This document shows, in pieces, positions 45,648 through 55,000 of a stretch of 64,000 nt of DNA; position 1 is the first letter of the stretch, and each line of letters opens with the position of its first letter. The position numbers were made by a program, and so were the translations under genes. Under the pieces are notes generated by a model. That model made no database searches, was not told the DNA's origin, and saw nothing but the letters and a program-made list of their open reading frames with translations. This DNA comes from Yoonia tamlensis (GTDB lineage: Bacteria; Pseudomonadota; Alphaproteobacteria; Rhodobacterales; Rhodobacteraceae): assembly GCF_900115105.1 (NCBI RefSeq), contig NZ_FOYP01000001.1, positions 708,097-772,096 on the forward strand, read 5' to 3'.

Positions 45648-47015
45648 TTAGGCGACTTCGGCAAACACACCATCGAGAGCTTTTTCAAGCCGGTCAAACA
45701 TTTTGTCCATATCTGACGGCGTAAAGATAAACGGCGGACATAGCACAACCGCTTGCCCGAGCGGCCGACAGATCAGACCTTGGTCGGTACAGGCGTTTGC
45801 GATCCGTTCGGAGACCGACAGCGACCCGTCAAACGGGCGTTTGGTGTCCTTATCAGCCACCGCCTCGAGCGCGCCCATCAATCCTTTGCCACGCCATTCG
45901 CCGATATTTTTCTTCTCTGATAGCCGCTTCAGCCCTTCTTCGAAGAGCGGGGTCAGAGTGCGCACATTTTCCGCAAGGCCTTCGTTCATCACCACATCAA
46001 TCGCCTTGAGAGCAATCGCGCAGCCGACCGGATGGCCGGATGCGGTAAACCCGTGCGGGAATTCCTCGATCGCATCAGCAGCCGCTTGCAGCCGGTCGGT
46101 AAGTTCCGGCCCCAAAATCACGGCCCCCATCGGGAAAAAGCCCGCTGTCAGGTTTTTGGACGAAATGATCGCGTCGGGGATGAAATCATAGGTCTGGCAA
46201 CCCCATGTCGCGCCTGTTCGTCCGAACCCTGTAATCACCTCATCGGCGATCAGTGGAATGCCGTATTTCTTGAGGATCGGCTGCACCGCCTGAAAATAGC
46301 CCGCAGATGGCGGAATCACCCCGCCTGCGCCCATCACAGGTTCCGCAAAAAAGCCCGCAATTGTGTCAGCCCCTTCGCGCAGGATTGTCTCTTCCAGCTC
46401 TGCTGCCATGCGCGCGGTGAATTGCGTCTCGGTTTCGCCGTCCTTGCCAAAGCGCCAGTAATGCGGGCAAGACAGGTGGATAAACCCGTCCAGCGGCAGG
46501 CCGAACACGCTGTTATAAGGCTTGCCTGTCATCGAGGCCGATACAGCCGTCACCCCGTGATAGCCGTTCGTGCGGGTCAGGATCTTGCGGCGTTGCGGCT
46601 TGCCTTCGGCGCCACCAAGAAACCACAGCATCTTTACCATCGTGTCATTGGCTTCGGAGCCGGAGTTGGTGTAAAACACTTTGCCCCGCGCAAATGGCGA
46701 GACTTCGACCAGCTTTTCAGAAAGCATAACGGTCTGGTCCGACATGCGCCCAAAGAAAGCATGGTATCCGGGAAAACGGTCGTATTGTGCTTTTGCAGCG
46801 GCGATCAGCCCGGGGTGGTCAAAGCCTGCAACCATGTTCCAAAGCCCGGAGTTTGCATCAAGAAATTCGCGCCCGTGTACATCATACACATAAGCGCCTT
46901 TGCCATGGGTCAATACGGTGGTGCCGCGTTCCTTGATTGTGGGCAGGTCGGTGAACCCGTAAAAGGAATTGGCGTCTGCGCGGGCTTCCCAGCTGTTTAG
47001 GGTTTGGTCGGACAT
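45648..47015 (-). CDS. Class III aminotransferase (polyamine / omega-amino acid type)
   Basis: The 455-residue protein is a PLP class III omega-aminotransferase. It has VFYTNSGSEANDTMVKMLW, GYHGVTAVSASMTG, LIADEVITGFGRTG with the ring-binding Asp and the Schiff-base lysine in AIISSKNLTAGFFPMGAV. It most resembles putrescine-pyruvate (SpuC-type) and related enzymes. The gamma-glutamylation genes about 2 kb away support a polyamine role. Substrate remains inferred. A divergent LysR gene starts 120 bases upstream. Confidence 0.85.
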   Translation of the reverse strand: MSDQTLNSWEARADANSFYGFTDLPTIKERGTTVLTHGKGAYVYDVHGREFLDANSGLWNMVAGFDHPGLIAAAKAQYDRFPGYHAFFGRMSDQTVMLSEKLVEVSPFARGKVFYTNSGSEANDTMVKMLWFLGGAEGKPQRRKILTRTNGYHGVTAVSASMTGKPYNSVFGLPLDGFIHLSCPHYWRFGKDGETETQFTARMAAELEETILREGADTIAGFFAEPVMGAGGVIPPSAGYFQAVQPILKKYGIPLIADEVITGFGRTGATWGCQTYDFIPDAIISSKNLTAGFFPMGAVILGPELTDRLQAAADAIEEFPHGFTASGHPVGCAIALKAIDVVMNEGLAENVRTLTPLFEEGLKRLSEKKNIGEWRGKGLMGALEAVADKDTKRPFDGSLSVSERIANACTDQGLICRPLGQAVVLCPPFIFTPSDMDKMFDRLEKALDGVFAEVA

Positions 47016-47135
47016 TTTAGAACCTCATGGTTGAACTGCGCAAACGATATGCCTGACTGTAAGACCTTACAATGACTTGATTGATGCGCACTGCATTTCC
47101 CCATAGCTTGACGTTAGGGCGGGCAGGGTATCCAG

Positions 47136-48095
47136 ATGACGACGACAGGTAAAATTACGCTTTGGGGCATCGAAGTCTTTGTTGCAACCGCGCAAGAAGC
47201 CTCGCTTTCGGGTGCGGCGCGCCGTTTGGGCAGTTCATCCGCGACCGTAAGCCAACAAATCAGCAACCTCGAGAGCGCAATCGGCGCCACACTTTTGAAC
47301 CGCAATGCACGGCCTGTTACGCTGACCCCTGCGGGTGAAATGTTCTTGCGCCGTGCCAATACGATCCTGAACGAGGCCGACCAAGCCAAAGCAGAGCTGG
47401 CAATGGCGGATTTCAGTCGGCTTACGCGGTTCCGGCTGGGGATGATCGAGGATTTCGATGCCGATGTGACCCCCGGCTTATTGACCGCCATGAGCAGTGA
47501 TTTGAAGAACTGCCGGTTCCTACTTGAGACCGGCGCATCGCACCGCTTGTTTGATCTGCTTGATAGCCGTGCGCTTGACGTGATTGTCGCGGGTGACATG
47601 GGCCAGACCGATGCAGGAATGGAAGTGCATCCATTGCTTGAGGAACCATTTGTTGTGGCGGTGCCAAAAGGGGCGATCACGGGCGATGATGTGGCGGGCC
47701 AGTTGCACCGGATGCAATTTATCCAATACACCACGCGCCACTATATGGGGCAGGTGATTGCGGCGCATCTGGCGCGGCAAAACCTGCGGACTGCGCACCG
47801 TTTCGAACTTGATAGCTATCACGCGATCATGGCGATGGTCGCGGCGGGTGCAGGCTGGACAATTCTGACGCCGCTTGGCTGCATGCGTGCGCAGCGTTTT
47901 ACAGATGCGGTTGACCTGCTGCCGATGCCGTTTGCGCCGCTTTCACGGGTGATTTCGCTCACTGCGCGGCGCGATGTCTTGGGGGAGATGCCACGCACGA
48001 TGGTTGCGCGGCTCAAACCTTTGCTCGAAACCTTGATCGTGCAGCCCGCGGTTCAGCGGTTTGCATGGCTCGACGGAAAAATGCGCCTGCTTTAG
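47136..48095 (+). CDS. LysR-family transcriptional regulator
   Basis: The 319-residue protein has the LysR winged helix at the N-terminus (LSGAARRLGSSSATVSQQISNLESAIGATLLNR, broken here) and an effector-binding domain with FRLGMIEDF and VAVPKGAITG. It is divergent from the aminotransferase gene, with 120 bases between, so it probably controls that gene. Its end overlaps the convergent DegT-family gene by four bases. The inducer is unknown. Confidence 0.9.
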   Translation: MTTTGKITLWGIEVFVATAQEASLSGAARRLGSSSATVSQQISNLESAIGATLLNRNARPVTLTPAGEMFLRRANTILNEADQAKAELAMADFSRLTRFRLGMIEDFDADVTPGLLTAMSSDLKNCRFLLETGASHRLFDLLDSRALDVIVAGDMGQTDAGMEVHPLLEEPFVVAVPKGAITGDDVAGQLHRMQFIQYTTRHYMGQVIAAHLARQNLRTAHRFELDSYHAIMAMVAAGAGWTILTPLGCMRAQRFTDAVDLLPMPFAPLSRVISLTARRDVLGEMPRTMVARLKPLLETLIVQPAVQRFAWLDGKMRLL

Positions 48096-49276
48096 CCGTA
48101 GGCGCGCTGCGCGTGCATGGCTTGCGCGGCGCTGCTAGTGATAATCTGCGCAATCACATCGCATTCAGCCAAACTTAGCCGCGCGGGCAGTCGCACGTCG
48201 CAGGCCTTTATCAGCATCGCTCGGGTCTTGGGCAAATCAGGGATCGGCCCGATAAACTGCCAGTTCCAGAATGCGCGGGCATTATCGGTGCTTTGGCCAA
48301 AGACCTGGATTTTCACACCTGCCGCTGCGGCAGCGTCAACAAATGTGCCGGCCTGCGCGGCGGACATGGCAACCATGTTGAACTGGATCGAATCGGGCGC
48401 GCGGCGTTCGGGCCCAAGGCGGTCTGGAACCTGCAAATAGGGCGAGGCATTCAATAGGGCCGCAACATGATCATGGTTGCGCCGCCCGTCAAAGACGCGG
48501 CGGGCAAGCTCGGCCAGTTGCGGCCGGATCAGGGCGGCCGACATATTGCTAAGCCGTTGATTATAAAGCGGCAGTTTGTTTTGCCATTTCGCAAAACTCT
48601 CCATCAGGACGGGGTGTTTTTGCCAATTATGTTCATAGGCCCCCGACATGATGACCGCGCGCGCAATCAGATCGGGGTCGTCGCTGACCATGATGCCGCC
48701 TTCGCCTGCGTTTAGAAGCTTATAGGACTGAAAGCTAAAACAGCCGATCTTGCCAATGGTGCCGATGTTTTGCCCGTGCCACGTGGTGCCTAGCGAATGC
48801 GCGGCATCTTCGACAACGGGGATTCCGGCGGCGTCACACAGGCGCATGATCGCATCCATATCCGATGTGTGCCCGCGCATATGGCTGATAATCACCGCCG
48901 CACAATCGGGCAGTTTTGCGGCAAAATCTTCCAGATCAATCCGGTAGTTGTCGCCGCATTCGCATAGCACCGGCTGGCAATCGGCATGGACAACCGCCGA
49001 AGGCACCGCGCCAAATGTAAAGGCGGGGATCAGCACCCGTGCGTCACGCGGCAGGCCTAGCGCCTTGAGCGACAAAAACAGCGCTGCCGAACACGAGGAC
49101 ACAGCCAGCGCGTATTTTGCGCCCAACATTTGCGCAAATTCCTGTTCAAGCAGGGCCACAGGCGCGTTGTCGGAGGTATAGCGAAACAGATCACCCGTCT
49201 GCAAAATGCGCGTGACCTCGGCCATCGCGGCTGGCGGGATTGGCTCTGCGGCATATACATCGGGAATCTTGGGCAT
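48092..49276 (-). CDS. DegT/DnrJ/EryC1-family aminotransferase
   Basis: The 394-residue protein is a PLP sugar-aminotransferase-type enzyme. It has LGAKYALAVSSCSAALFLSLKAL, PVVEDAAHSLGTTWHG, the Schiff-base lysine in SFQSYKLLNAGEGGIM and SGAYEHNW. Such enzymes aminate nucleotide sugars or, as in several alphaproteobacteria, amino-polyol substrates. No sugar-nucleotide genes are nearby, so the substrate is unknown. It is isolated between two convergent or same-strand neighbours. Confidence 0.88.
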   Translation of the reverse strand: MPKIPDVYAAEPIPPAAMAEVTRILQTGDLFRYTSDNAPVALLEQEFAQMLGAKYALAVSSCSAALFLSLKALGLPRDARVLIPAFTFGAVPSAVVHADCQPVLCECGDNYRIDLEDFAAKLPDCAAVIISHMRGHTSDMDAIMRLCDAAGIPVVEDAAHSLGTTWHGQNIGTIGKIGCFSFQSYKLLNAGEGGIMVSDDPDLIARAVIMSGAYEHNWQKHPVLMESFAKWQNKLPLYNQRLSNMSAALIRPQLAELARRVFDGRRNHDHVAALLNASPYLQVPDRLGPERRAPDSIQFNMVAMSAAQAGTFVDAAAAAGVKIQVFGQSTDNARAFWNWQFIGPIPDLPKTRAMLIKACDVRLPARLSLAECDVIAQIITSSAAQAMHAQRAYG

Positions 49277-49344
49277 GTGTTCAGCTTTTCCGAAATCTTA
49301 TTTCGCAAAAATCTAACATGCGCAGGGTGACAAATCTATGACAG

Positions 49345-50649
49345 TTATAGACCCAGCCGGTCGCGCAGCGCGTACCATGTCATCGCCAATGTCAAAAGCG
49401 GTGCGCGCAATGCCGGACCGCCGGGGAAATTGGGCACCTTGAGCGCTGATAATGTGTCAAACCGCCCCGCCTGACCTGCAATTGCCTCTGCCATGACCTT
49501 GCCCGCGAGTCCCGAAAGGGCCACGCCATGTCCCGAAAAACCGGCGCCCGATACCATGTTGGGCGCAACCCTTTGCACCGCGGGCAGGCGGGTCATGGTA
49601 ATGCCCAATGTCCCACCCCATGTGTAGTCGATTTTGACGCCGCGCAACTGCGGAAACAGGGTTGTCATCCGCTGGATCAGGGCTGTGTTGATATCTTTGG
49701 GAAATCCGATGCCATAGCTTTCGCGCCCGCCAAACAAGAACCGGTTGTCTTCGGACATGCGGAAATAATTCACCACAAATTTGCTGTCAGCCACCGCAAT
49801 ATCGCGTGCAAGCACTGTTGCCGCACGGTCGCCCAAGGGTTCTGTTGCGCAGATAAAACTGTTGATCGGCATGACTTTGGCCGCGGTTTTACGGTCGATA
49901 TCGGGCAGGTAACCGTTGCCTGCGATGACCACATGGCGCGCCGTCACGGTGCCATTGGGCGTAGTAATCCGCGCAGGCGTGCCTTGGGTGATTTTGGTGA
50001 CTTCGCTTTGTTCAAATATGCGCGCGCCGGCTTGCTCTGCCAGTTCAGCAAGCCCAAGCGCGTAACGCAACGGGTGGATATGCCCCGCGCCCATATCCAG
50101 AATACCGCCCTGATAAAGCGGCGATTTGACCAGATCGCGCATCGCTTCCGGGCTGAGTACCGAAATCTGGTCATAGCCATAGTTTTCGGCAAGAAATTCG
50201 GCGTCTTGCGTGTAATTCGCGGCGTCTTTTGCGGCGTAGAACCCGTGTGCAACGCCTGGACGGAACCGCGCCTGCGGGATATGGGTGGCGCAGATGTCGC
50301 GGATATCTTGCTTGGCCTCTTCGGCCAATGCCCATAGGTCCGCTGCCGTATCCTTGCCCAGCGATTTTGCCAATGCGCGCTGGTCCCAGTTATAGCCGCT
50401 GCCAACCTGCCCGCCGTTGCGCCCAGAGGCACCAAAGCCGACGCGGTGCGCATCCAAAACCACAACATCTTGCCCCCGCGTGGCCAGTTCACGTGCGGCA
50501 GAAAGGCCGGTAAATCCGGCACCGATGACGCAGACATCGACCGAAAGATCATGATCAAGTGTCGGGCGTAGCGGCGGAATGTCAGCGCTTGCCGCGTACC
50601 AGCTTGGGGGAAACTGGCCGCGTTGATCATTGCGGTAGAGCGGGTTCAT
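49345..50649 (-). CDS. FAD oxidoreductase, gamma-glutamylputrescine-oxidase-like
   Basis: The 434-residue protein is a D-amino-acid-oxidase-like flavoenzyme (DAO fold). It has the ADP-binding VDVCVIGAGFTGLSAARELA near residue 38, GFGASGRNGGQVGSG, HVVIAGNGYLPD and the C-terminal GAGFSGHGVALSG. It resembles PuuB/OrdL, which oxidises gamma-glutamylputrescine, and the adjacent glutamine-synthetase-like ligases fit that. The ATG at 50649 (MNPLYRN) is preferred over one at 50679, since other family members begin there. Confidence 0.87.
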   Translation of the reverse strand: MNPLYRNDQRGQFPPSWYAASADIPPLRPTLDHDLSVDVCVIGAGFTGLSAARELATRGQDVVVLDAHRVGFGASGRNGGQVGSGYNWDQRALAKSLGKDTAADLWALAEEAKQDIRDICATHIPQARFRPGVAHGFYAAKDAANYTQDAEFLAENYGYDQISVLSPEAMRDLVKSPLYQGGILDMGAGHIHPLRYALGLAELAEQAGARIFEQSEVTKITQGTPARITTPNGTVTARHVVIAGNGYLPDIDRKTAAKVMPINSFICATEPLGDRAATVLARDIAVADSKFVVNYFRMSEDNRFLFGGRESYGIGFPKDINTALIQRMTTLFPQLRGVKIDYTWGGTLGITMTRLPAVQRVAPNMVSGAGFSGHGVALSGLAGKVMAEAIAGQAGRFDTLSALKVPNFPGGPALRAPLLTLAMTWYALRDRLGL

Positions 50650-50716
50650 TGCAGCGGTTTCCTTTGTCAGCAGGGCCAACCATAGTGCAGGTTGGTCACC
50701 AATTCCCTATGTCGCG

Positions 50717-52069
50717 CTAAACGTTCAGCAAAAGATGTTCGCGCTCCCACGGGCTGATTACTTGCAGAAATTCCTTGTATTCCAACCGTTTGACGATGGT
50801 ATAAACCCGCGCGAATTCGGGCCCCAGAACTTCGTGCAGTGCGGTGCATTCTTCAAACAAATCCAGCGCTTCGCTTAGAGAACCCGAAATTTCAGCTTCG
50901 GAATCGTAGGCTTCGCCGCGGCAACGCTTGTCAGGGCGGATTTCGTTCTTGAGCCCCAGATAGCCGCAGGCCAGCGACGCAGCGATGCATAGATACGGGT
51001 TGCAATCCATTCCAGGCAGGCGGTTTTCGATCCGGCGCGCGGAAGGGTCGCTGATCGGGATACGAATGCCCGTGGTCCGGTTGTCGCGCCCCCATTCAAG
51101 GTTCACCGGCGCCGCACTGTCAGGCACATAGCGGCGGTAGCTGTTTACATAGGGCGCGATGACGGCGATCGCGCTTGGCATATATTCCTGCAAGCCGCCA
51201 ATAAAGTGGAAAAACGCGTCGGTTTCTCCGCCATGCGGGCCGTTAAAAATGTTGCGCCCGTTTTCATCAAGCACGGATTGATGCACATGCATCGCGCTGC
51301 CTGGTTCGCCTTCGATCGGTTTTGCCATGAAGGTCGCAAAGCAGTCGTGTTTCAGCGCGGCCTCGCGGATCAGGCGTTTGAAATAGAACACTTCGTCCGC
51401 AAGCTTGAGCGGATCACCGTGCCGCAGGTTGATCTCAAGCTGGCCGGCGCCGCCTTCTTGGGCGATACCGTCGATTTCAAACCCTTGGATTTCAGCAAAT
51501 TCATAGATGTCGTCAATTACGGGACCGTAATCATCGACCGCCGACATCGAATAGGCCTGACGCCCGGCCGCAGGGCGACCGGTGCGGCCCATCATCGGGG
51601 CGATTTCCTTGGCGGGATCGATATTGCGCGCAACGAGATAGAATTCCATCTCGGGGGCGATCACAGGGGTCCATCCTTCGGCCTTATACAGATCAATCAC
51701 GCGGCGCAGCACGTTGCGCGGGGCAAAGGGCACTGGCGCACCTTTCTGGTCAAAGGCGTCATGGATCACCTGCAACGTGCCGTCATCTGCCCAAGGTGCC
51801 GCTGTCGCGGTCGAAAAATCGGGCTTGAGGATCATATCGGGTTCAAGAAACCCGCTCGGGCCGTAAGCCTCGCCCCATTCGCCTGTGATGGTTTGAAAGA
51901 AAATCGAGTTGGGCAGGTGGAAATGCGTTTGCTTTTCCCATTTGCCGGCAGGCACCGCCTTGCCGCGCGCAATGCCGGGCAGATCGGCGATGACGCATTC
52001 GACCTCGTCCAAGCGGTTGTTTTCCATATAGCTGCGTGCAGCAGCAGGAATATGATCGGTCCAGCTCAT
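50717..52069 (-). CDS. Glutamine-synthetase-like gamma-glutamyl ligase, copy 1
   Basis: The 450-residue protein has the glutamine-synthetase fold: an N-terminal beta-grasp half, the catalytic segment MEFYLVARNIDPAKE, GAGQLEINLRHGDPL, FMAKPIEGEPGSAMHVHQS and the C-terminal NRLPGMDCNPYLCIAASLACG (broken here). It lacks the adenylylation loop of GlnA. The likely reaction is ATP-dependent gamma-glutamylation of an amine such as putrescine. It overlaps the glutamine amidotransferase gene by four bases. Confidence 0.88.
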   Translation of the reverse strand: MSWTDHIPAAARSYMENNRLDEVECVIADLPGIARGKAVPAGKWEKQTHFHLPNSIFFQTITGEWGEAYGPSGFLEPDMILKPDFSTATAAPWADDGTLQVIHDAFDQKGAPVPFAPRNVLRRVIDLYKAEGWTPVIAPEMEFYLVARNIDPAKEIAPMMGRTGRPAAGRQAYSMSAVDDYGPVIDDIYEFAEIQGFEIDGIAQEGGAGQLEINLRHGDPLKLADEVFYFKRLIREAALKHDCFATFMAKPIEGEPGSAMHVHQSVLDENGRNIFNGPHGGETDAFFHFIGGLQEYMPSAIAVIAPYVNSYRRYVPDSAAPVNLEWGRDNRTTGIRIPISDPSARRIENRLPGMDCNPYLCIAASLACGYLGLKNEIRPDKRCRGEAYDSEAEISGSLSEALDLFEECTALHEVLGPEFARVYTIVKRLEYKEFLQVISPWEREHLLLNV

Positions 52070-52749
52070 GCGACTTTCCTCGTTTTAAAAAACTGTACGA
52101 TCTGGGCCGCGATGCGCTGGCTATCGACAGGTTTTTCAAGATTTTCGCGCACCTGCGCCAATTGCGGATCGGGCACATTGCCAGGGCCGCGGTAGGTTAC
52201 AAGCCCGTCAATCACGGCCCTGTCAAATTCGGGGTGTGGCTGGATCGTAAAGATCCGGTTGTCATAAACCAGCGCGGCATTGGCGCAAAAATCATTCTCG
52301 CCGATGACGGTTGCACAATCGGGGCGGGTTGTGACCTGATCCTGATGCCATGCGTTCAAGGTAACCTTTTCGCCGTTCAGCGTGTAATCGGTGCGGCCAA
52401 CGGCCCAGCCTCCGGCGAATTTCTCGACCTTGCCGCCCAAGGCCTGCGCGATGATCTGATGGCCAAAACAGATGCCAACCAAGGGGATACCGGCCGCATA
52501 AATTTCGCGGATCAGTGATTCGAGCGGGGGAATGAACGGATGGTCTTCGTAGGCGCCGTGTTTTGATCCGGTGATCAGCCAGCCGTCGCAATCGGTGATG
52601 GATGCAGGGAACTGCATATCGACGACGCTATAGGTGGCAAAGTCAAAACCGTTCCCGTCCAGAAGCCGTTCAAATAGCTGCGCAAAATCGCCAACCACTG
52701 GGCGCAATTCATCCGGCGCATGGCCTGTTTGCAAAATGCCGATTTTCAT
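52066..52749 (-). CDS. Class I glutamine amidotransferase-like hydrolase
   Basis: The 227-residue protein has the complete GATase triad: C94 in VGICFGHQ, H172 and E174 in IQPHPEFD. Context between two gamma-glutamyl ligases suggests it hydrolyses gamma-glutamyl products, as PuuD does, though PuuD belongs to another branch of the fold. The stop overlaps the following ligase start by four bases. Confidence 0.86.
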   Translation of the reverse strand: MKIGILQTGHAPDELRPVVGDFAQLFERLLDGNGFDFATYSVVDMQFPASITDCDGWLITGSKHGAYEDHPFIPPLESLIREIYAAGIPLVGICFGHQIIAQALGGKVEKFAGGWAVGRTDYTLNGEKVTLNAWHQDQVTTRPDCATVIGENDFCANAALVYDNRIFTIQPHPEFDRAVIDGLVTYRGPGNVPDPQLAQVRENLEKPVDSQRIAAQIVQFFKTRKVA

Positions 52750-52865
52750 GGGGTCACCGTCGTTTGGAGTTCAATTTCAATCTATATACGCACATGGGCT
52801 GCCGCAAGCGCGAAGGATTTTCGCGAAAACCGTCAATGGCCAGAAATCGCGCGGATTTCTGGCGA

Positions 52866-54197
52866 TCAAACCGTATCGAGATAAAGATCCAGCTGTTCTT
52901 CGGGGCTGAGATCCTGCGCGTGATACATCTCTTGGCGCTTGGTGCGGACCAGATTATCGACAAGCTGCGGGTCAAAAATGCGGCGCGCCAGCGGGCTTTG
53001 TTCAAAGGCATCAATCGCGGCACCCCAATCGCCAGGTACCTGAGCAAGCTTTTGGCTATAGGCGTTGCCGGAAATAGGGGCGGGTGGTGTCAGCTTGTCC
53101 TCGATGCCGATCAAGGCAGAGCCCAAGACGGCCGCCAAAAACAGATAAGGGTTCACATCCCCCCCCGCGAGCCGGTGTTCGATCCGGCGCGCCATATAGC
53201 TGCCCCCCGGCACCCGCACAGAGGCGGTCCGGTTGTCGTAGGCCCAGCAAATGCCAGTTGGCGCGTGGCTGCCCGGGACCAGCCGTTCATAGCTGTTGCT
53301 ATGCGGCGCAAATATCAACGCCAGATCGGGAATGCCTTGCAGGCAGCCTGCAATGGCATTTTGTAGCATAGGGGTGCCAGCGTGGGTGTCATTGGCAAAC
53401 ATGTTGTTGCCATCCGCGTCGATGACCGAAAAATGCGTGTGCAGCCCGTTGCCAGAATAATCCGCATAGGGTTTCGCCATAAAACTGGCCGCCATCCCGT
53501 GGTTGCGCGCAAGCCCGCGTACCAGCATCTTGAACAGCCATGCATCATCCGCAGCCTTTAACGCGTCGGGCACATGTTCAAGGTTGACCTCGAACTGCCC
53601 CAATCCGCCTTCGGAAATCGCCGCTTCGGCGGGGATATCCATTGCTTCGCAGGCATCGTAAAGTTCGTTGAAGAACTCGTCGAATGCGTCAAGCGCGCGC
53701 AACGACAATACTTCGGCGCCTGCGCGGCGCTTGCCTGATTTGGGGGATTTGGGCTGGCGGATGCCGCGCCCTGAATCATCAACCAGATAGAATTCCATCT
53801 CGGTTGCGACAACGGGCGTTAGCCCCAGCGCCTTGTAACTTGCGACCACTTGCGCCAACGCATGGCGCGGATCGCCGGCAAATCGCCGACCGTCCTCGTG
53901 GAACGCCCAAAGCGGCAAAATGGCCGAAGGCGACGATAGCCACGGCATCGGCACATAGCCGCGTTCGGTCGGCAATAGCACCCCGTCGGCGTCACCGCTT
54001 TCGAACACCAGCGGGCTGTCGTCGATATCTTCGCCCCAGATATCCAGGTTAAGCACCGACAGCGGAAACCGTGTGCCTTCTTTTTCGAGTTTCGCCGCAA
54101 ATCGGCGTGGTACGCGTTTGCCACGGGCCTGACCGTTCAGGTCTGCCGCGCCGCAACGCACATTTTTTACGTCTGGGTTGTCGTCCAGCCAGCTCAT
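52866..54197 (-). CDS. Glutamine-synthetase-like gamma-glutamyl ligase, copy 2
   Basis: This 443-residue paralogue of the ligase at 50717-52069 has MEFYLVDDSGRGIRQ, GLGQFEVNLEHVPDAL, FMAKPYADYSGNGLHTHFS and RRIEHRLAGGDVNPYLFLA. The order and spacing of the blocks are the same as in copy 1 but many residues differ. The two ligases may differ in amine substrate. Its start overlaps the end of the upstream permease gene by four bases. Confidence 0.88.
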   Translation of the reverse strand: MSWLDDNPDVKNVRCGAADLNGQARGKRVPRRFAAKLEKEGTRFPLSVLNLDIWGEDIDDSPLVFESGDADGVLLPTERGYVPMPWLSSPSAILPLWAFHEDGRRFAGDPRHALAQVVASYKALGLTPVVATEMEFYLVDDSGRGIRQPKSPKSGKRRAGAEVLSLRALDAFDEFFNELYDACEAMDIPAEAAISEGGLGQFEVNLEHVPDALKAADDAWLFKMLVRGLARNHGMAASFMAKPYADYSGNGLHTHFSVIDADGNNMFANDTHAGTPMLQNAIAGCLQGIPDLALIFAPHSNSYERLVPGSHAPTGICWAYDNRTASVRVPGGSYMARRIEHRLAGGDVNPYLFLAAVLGSALIGIEDKLTPPAPISGNAYSQKLAQVPGDWGAAIDAFEQSPLARRIFDPQLVDNLVRTKRQEMYHAQDLSPEEQLDLYLDTV

Positions 54198-55000
54198 CTT
54201 ATGACCTGTGGTTTGATTCGCAGCTTCTTGTGCCGCTCTTGCGGAAGATGGCGGTTTAACCGTGTGTTCACCAGCCCGAAAAGGCCAATCACCACCAAAG
54301 TCAGCAAGATAAAGTAACCCGCCAGAATCGGGTAGGGCACAAATGGGTTAAACGTCTTATCCGCAAAGTAATTCGCGTAATAAAGCGCATCACCACGTTG
54401 CTTGAGAATCGGAAAGCCGCCAAAAAACGCAAGCGTGGTTGCGTGAAACAAAAAGATTGCCTCGTTGGTATAGGCAGGCCAGGCCAGTCGCAGCATGGTC
54501 GGCCAAATAACCCGCCGGAACCGCGTAAACCCCGACAACCCGTAGGCATCGGCGGCCTCGATATCGCCCTTGGGGATGGATTGCAGCGCCCCGTAAAAGA
54601 TTTCGCCGGTATAGGCTGCCGTGTTCAGGAACAGGACAAACAGCGCCCCATAAGCCGCAGAGGTCAGTGGCGTAAAGAACGGAAACTGCCCCTTGAGCGA
54701 CAAGAACAGGAAATAGGCAAAAAAGAACTGGATAAATAGGGGCGATCCGCGAAACGCAAAGATGAACCATTCCGACGGTTTGCGCAGCCAGAACGATTTG
54801 GATGCCTTGCCCATCGCCACAGCTGTGGCCAGAAAGAAGCCAAGCACCAGAGCAAAGACCCCGAAGTAGATATTCCAGATCATCCCCGAACCGATCAGCG
54901 TGAATTGCTGGCACAGCGTAAAATCACTGCGCGGAAGCAACTGTTCGCCAATACCGATACTGCGCAGCCCGTAAGCGGTGATTGTTTCCCAGCATGTCAT
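54194..55000 (-). CDS. ABC importer permease (polar amino acid type), second
   Basis: The 268-residue protein has five to six transmembrane segments. The EAA loop EAADAYGLSGFTRFRRVIWP is the coupling site to the ATPase. It belongs to the HisM/GlnP-type polar amino-acid permeases. The start overlaps the stop of the upstream permease by four bases. Confidence 0.9.
   Translation of the reverse strand: MTCWETITAYGLRSIGIGEQLLPRSDFTLCQQFTLIGSGMIWNIYFGVFALVLGFFLATAVAMGKASKSFWLRKPSEWFIFAFRGSPLFIQFFFAYFLFLSLKGQFPFFTPLTSAAYGALFVLFLNTAAYTGEIFYGALQSIPKGDIEAADAYGLSGFTRFRRVIWPTMLRLAWPAYTNEAIFLFHATTLAFFGGFPILKQRGDALYYANYFADKTFNPFVPYPILAGYFILLTLVVIGLFGLVNTRLNRHLPQERHKKLRIKPQVIR

Noticed and set aside
46032-47000. 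Plus-strand frame of 322 codons opposite the aminotransferase
   Set aside because: It is antisense to a well-conserved class III aminotransferase and has a Cys/Arg/His-rich composition typical of shadow frames in GC-rich genomes.
51206-52195. Long open frame on the plus strand (329 codons)
   Set aside because: It lies opposite the glutamine-synthetase-like ligase gene on the minus strand, whose conserved blocks fill the same bases. The plus frame has no ribosome site or recognisable motif.
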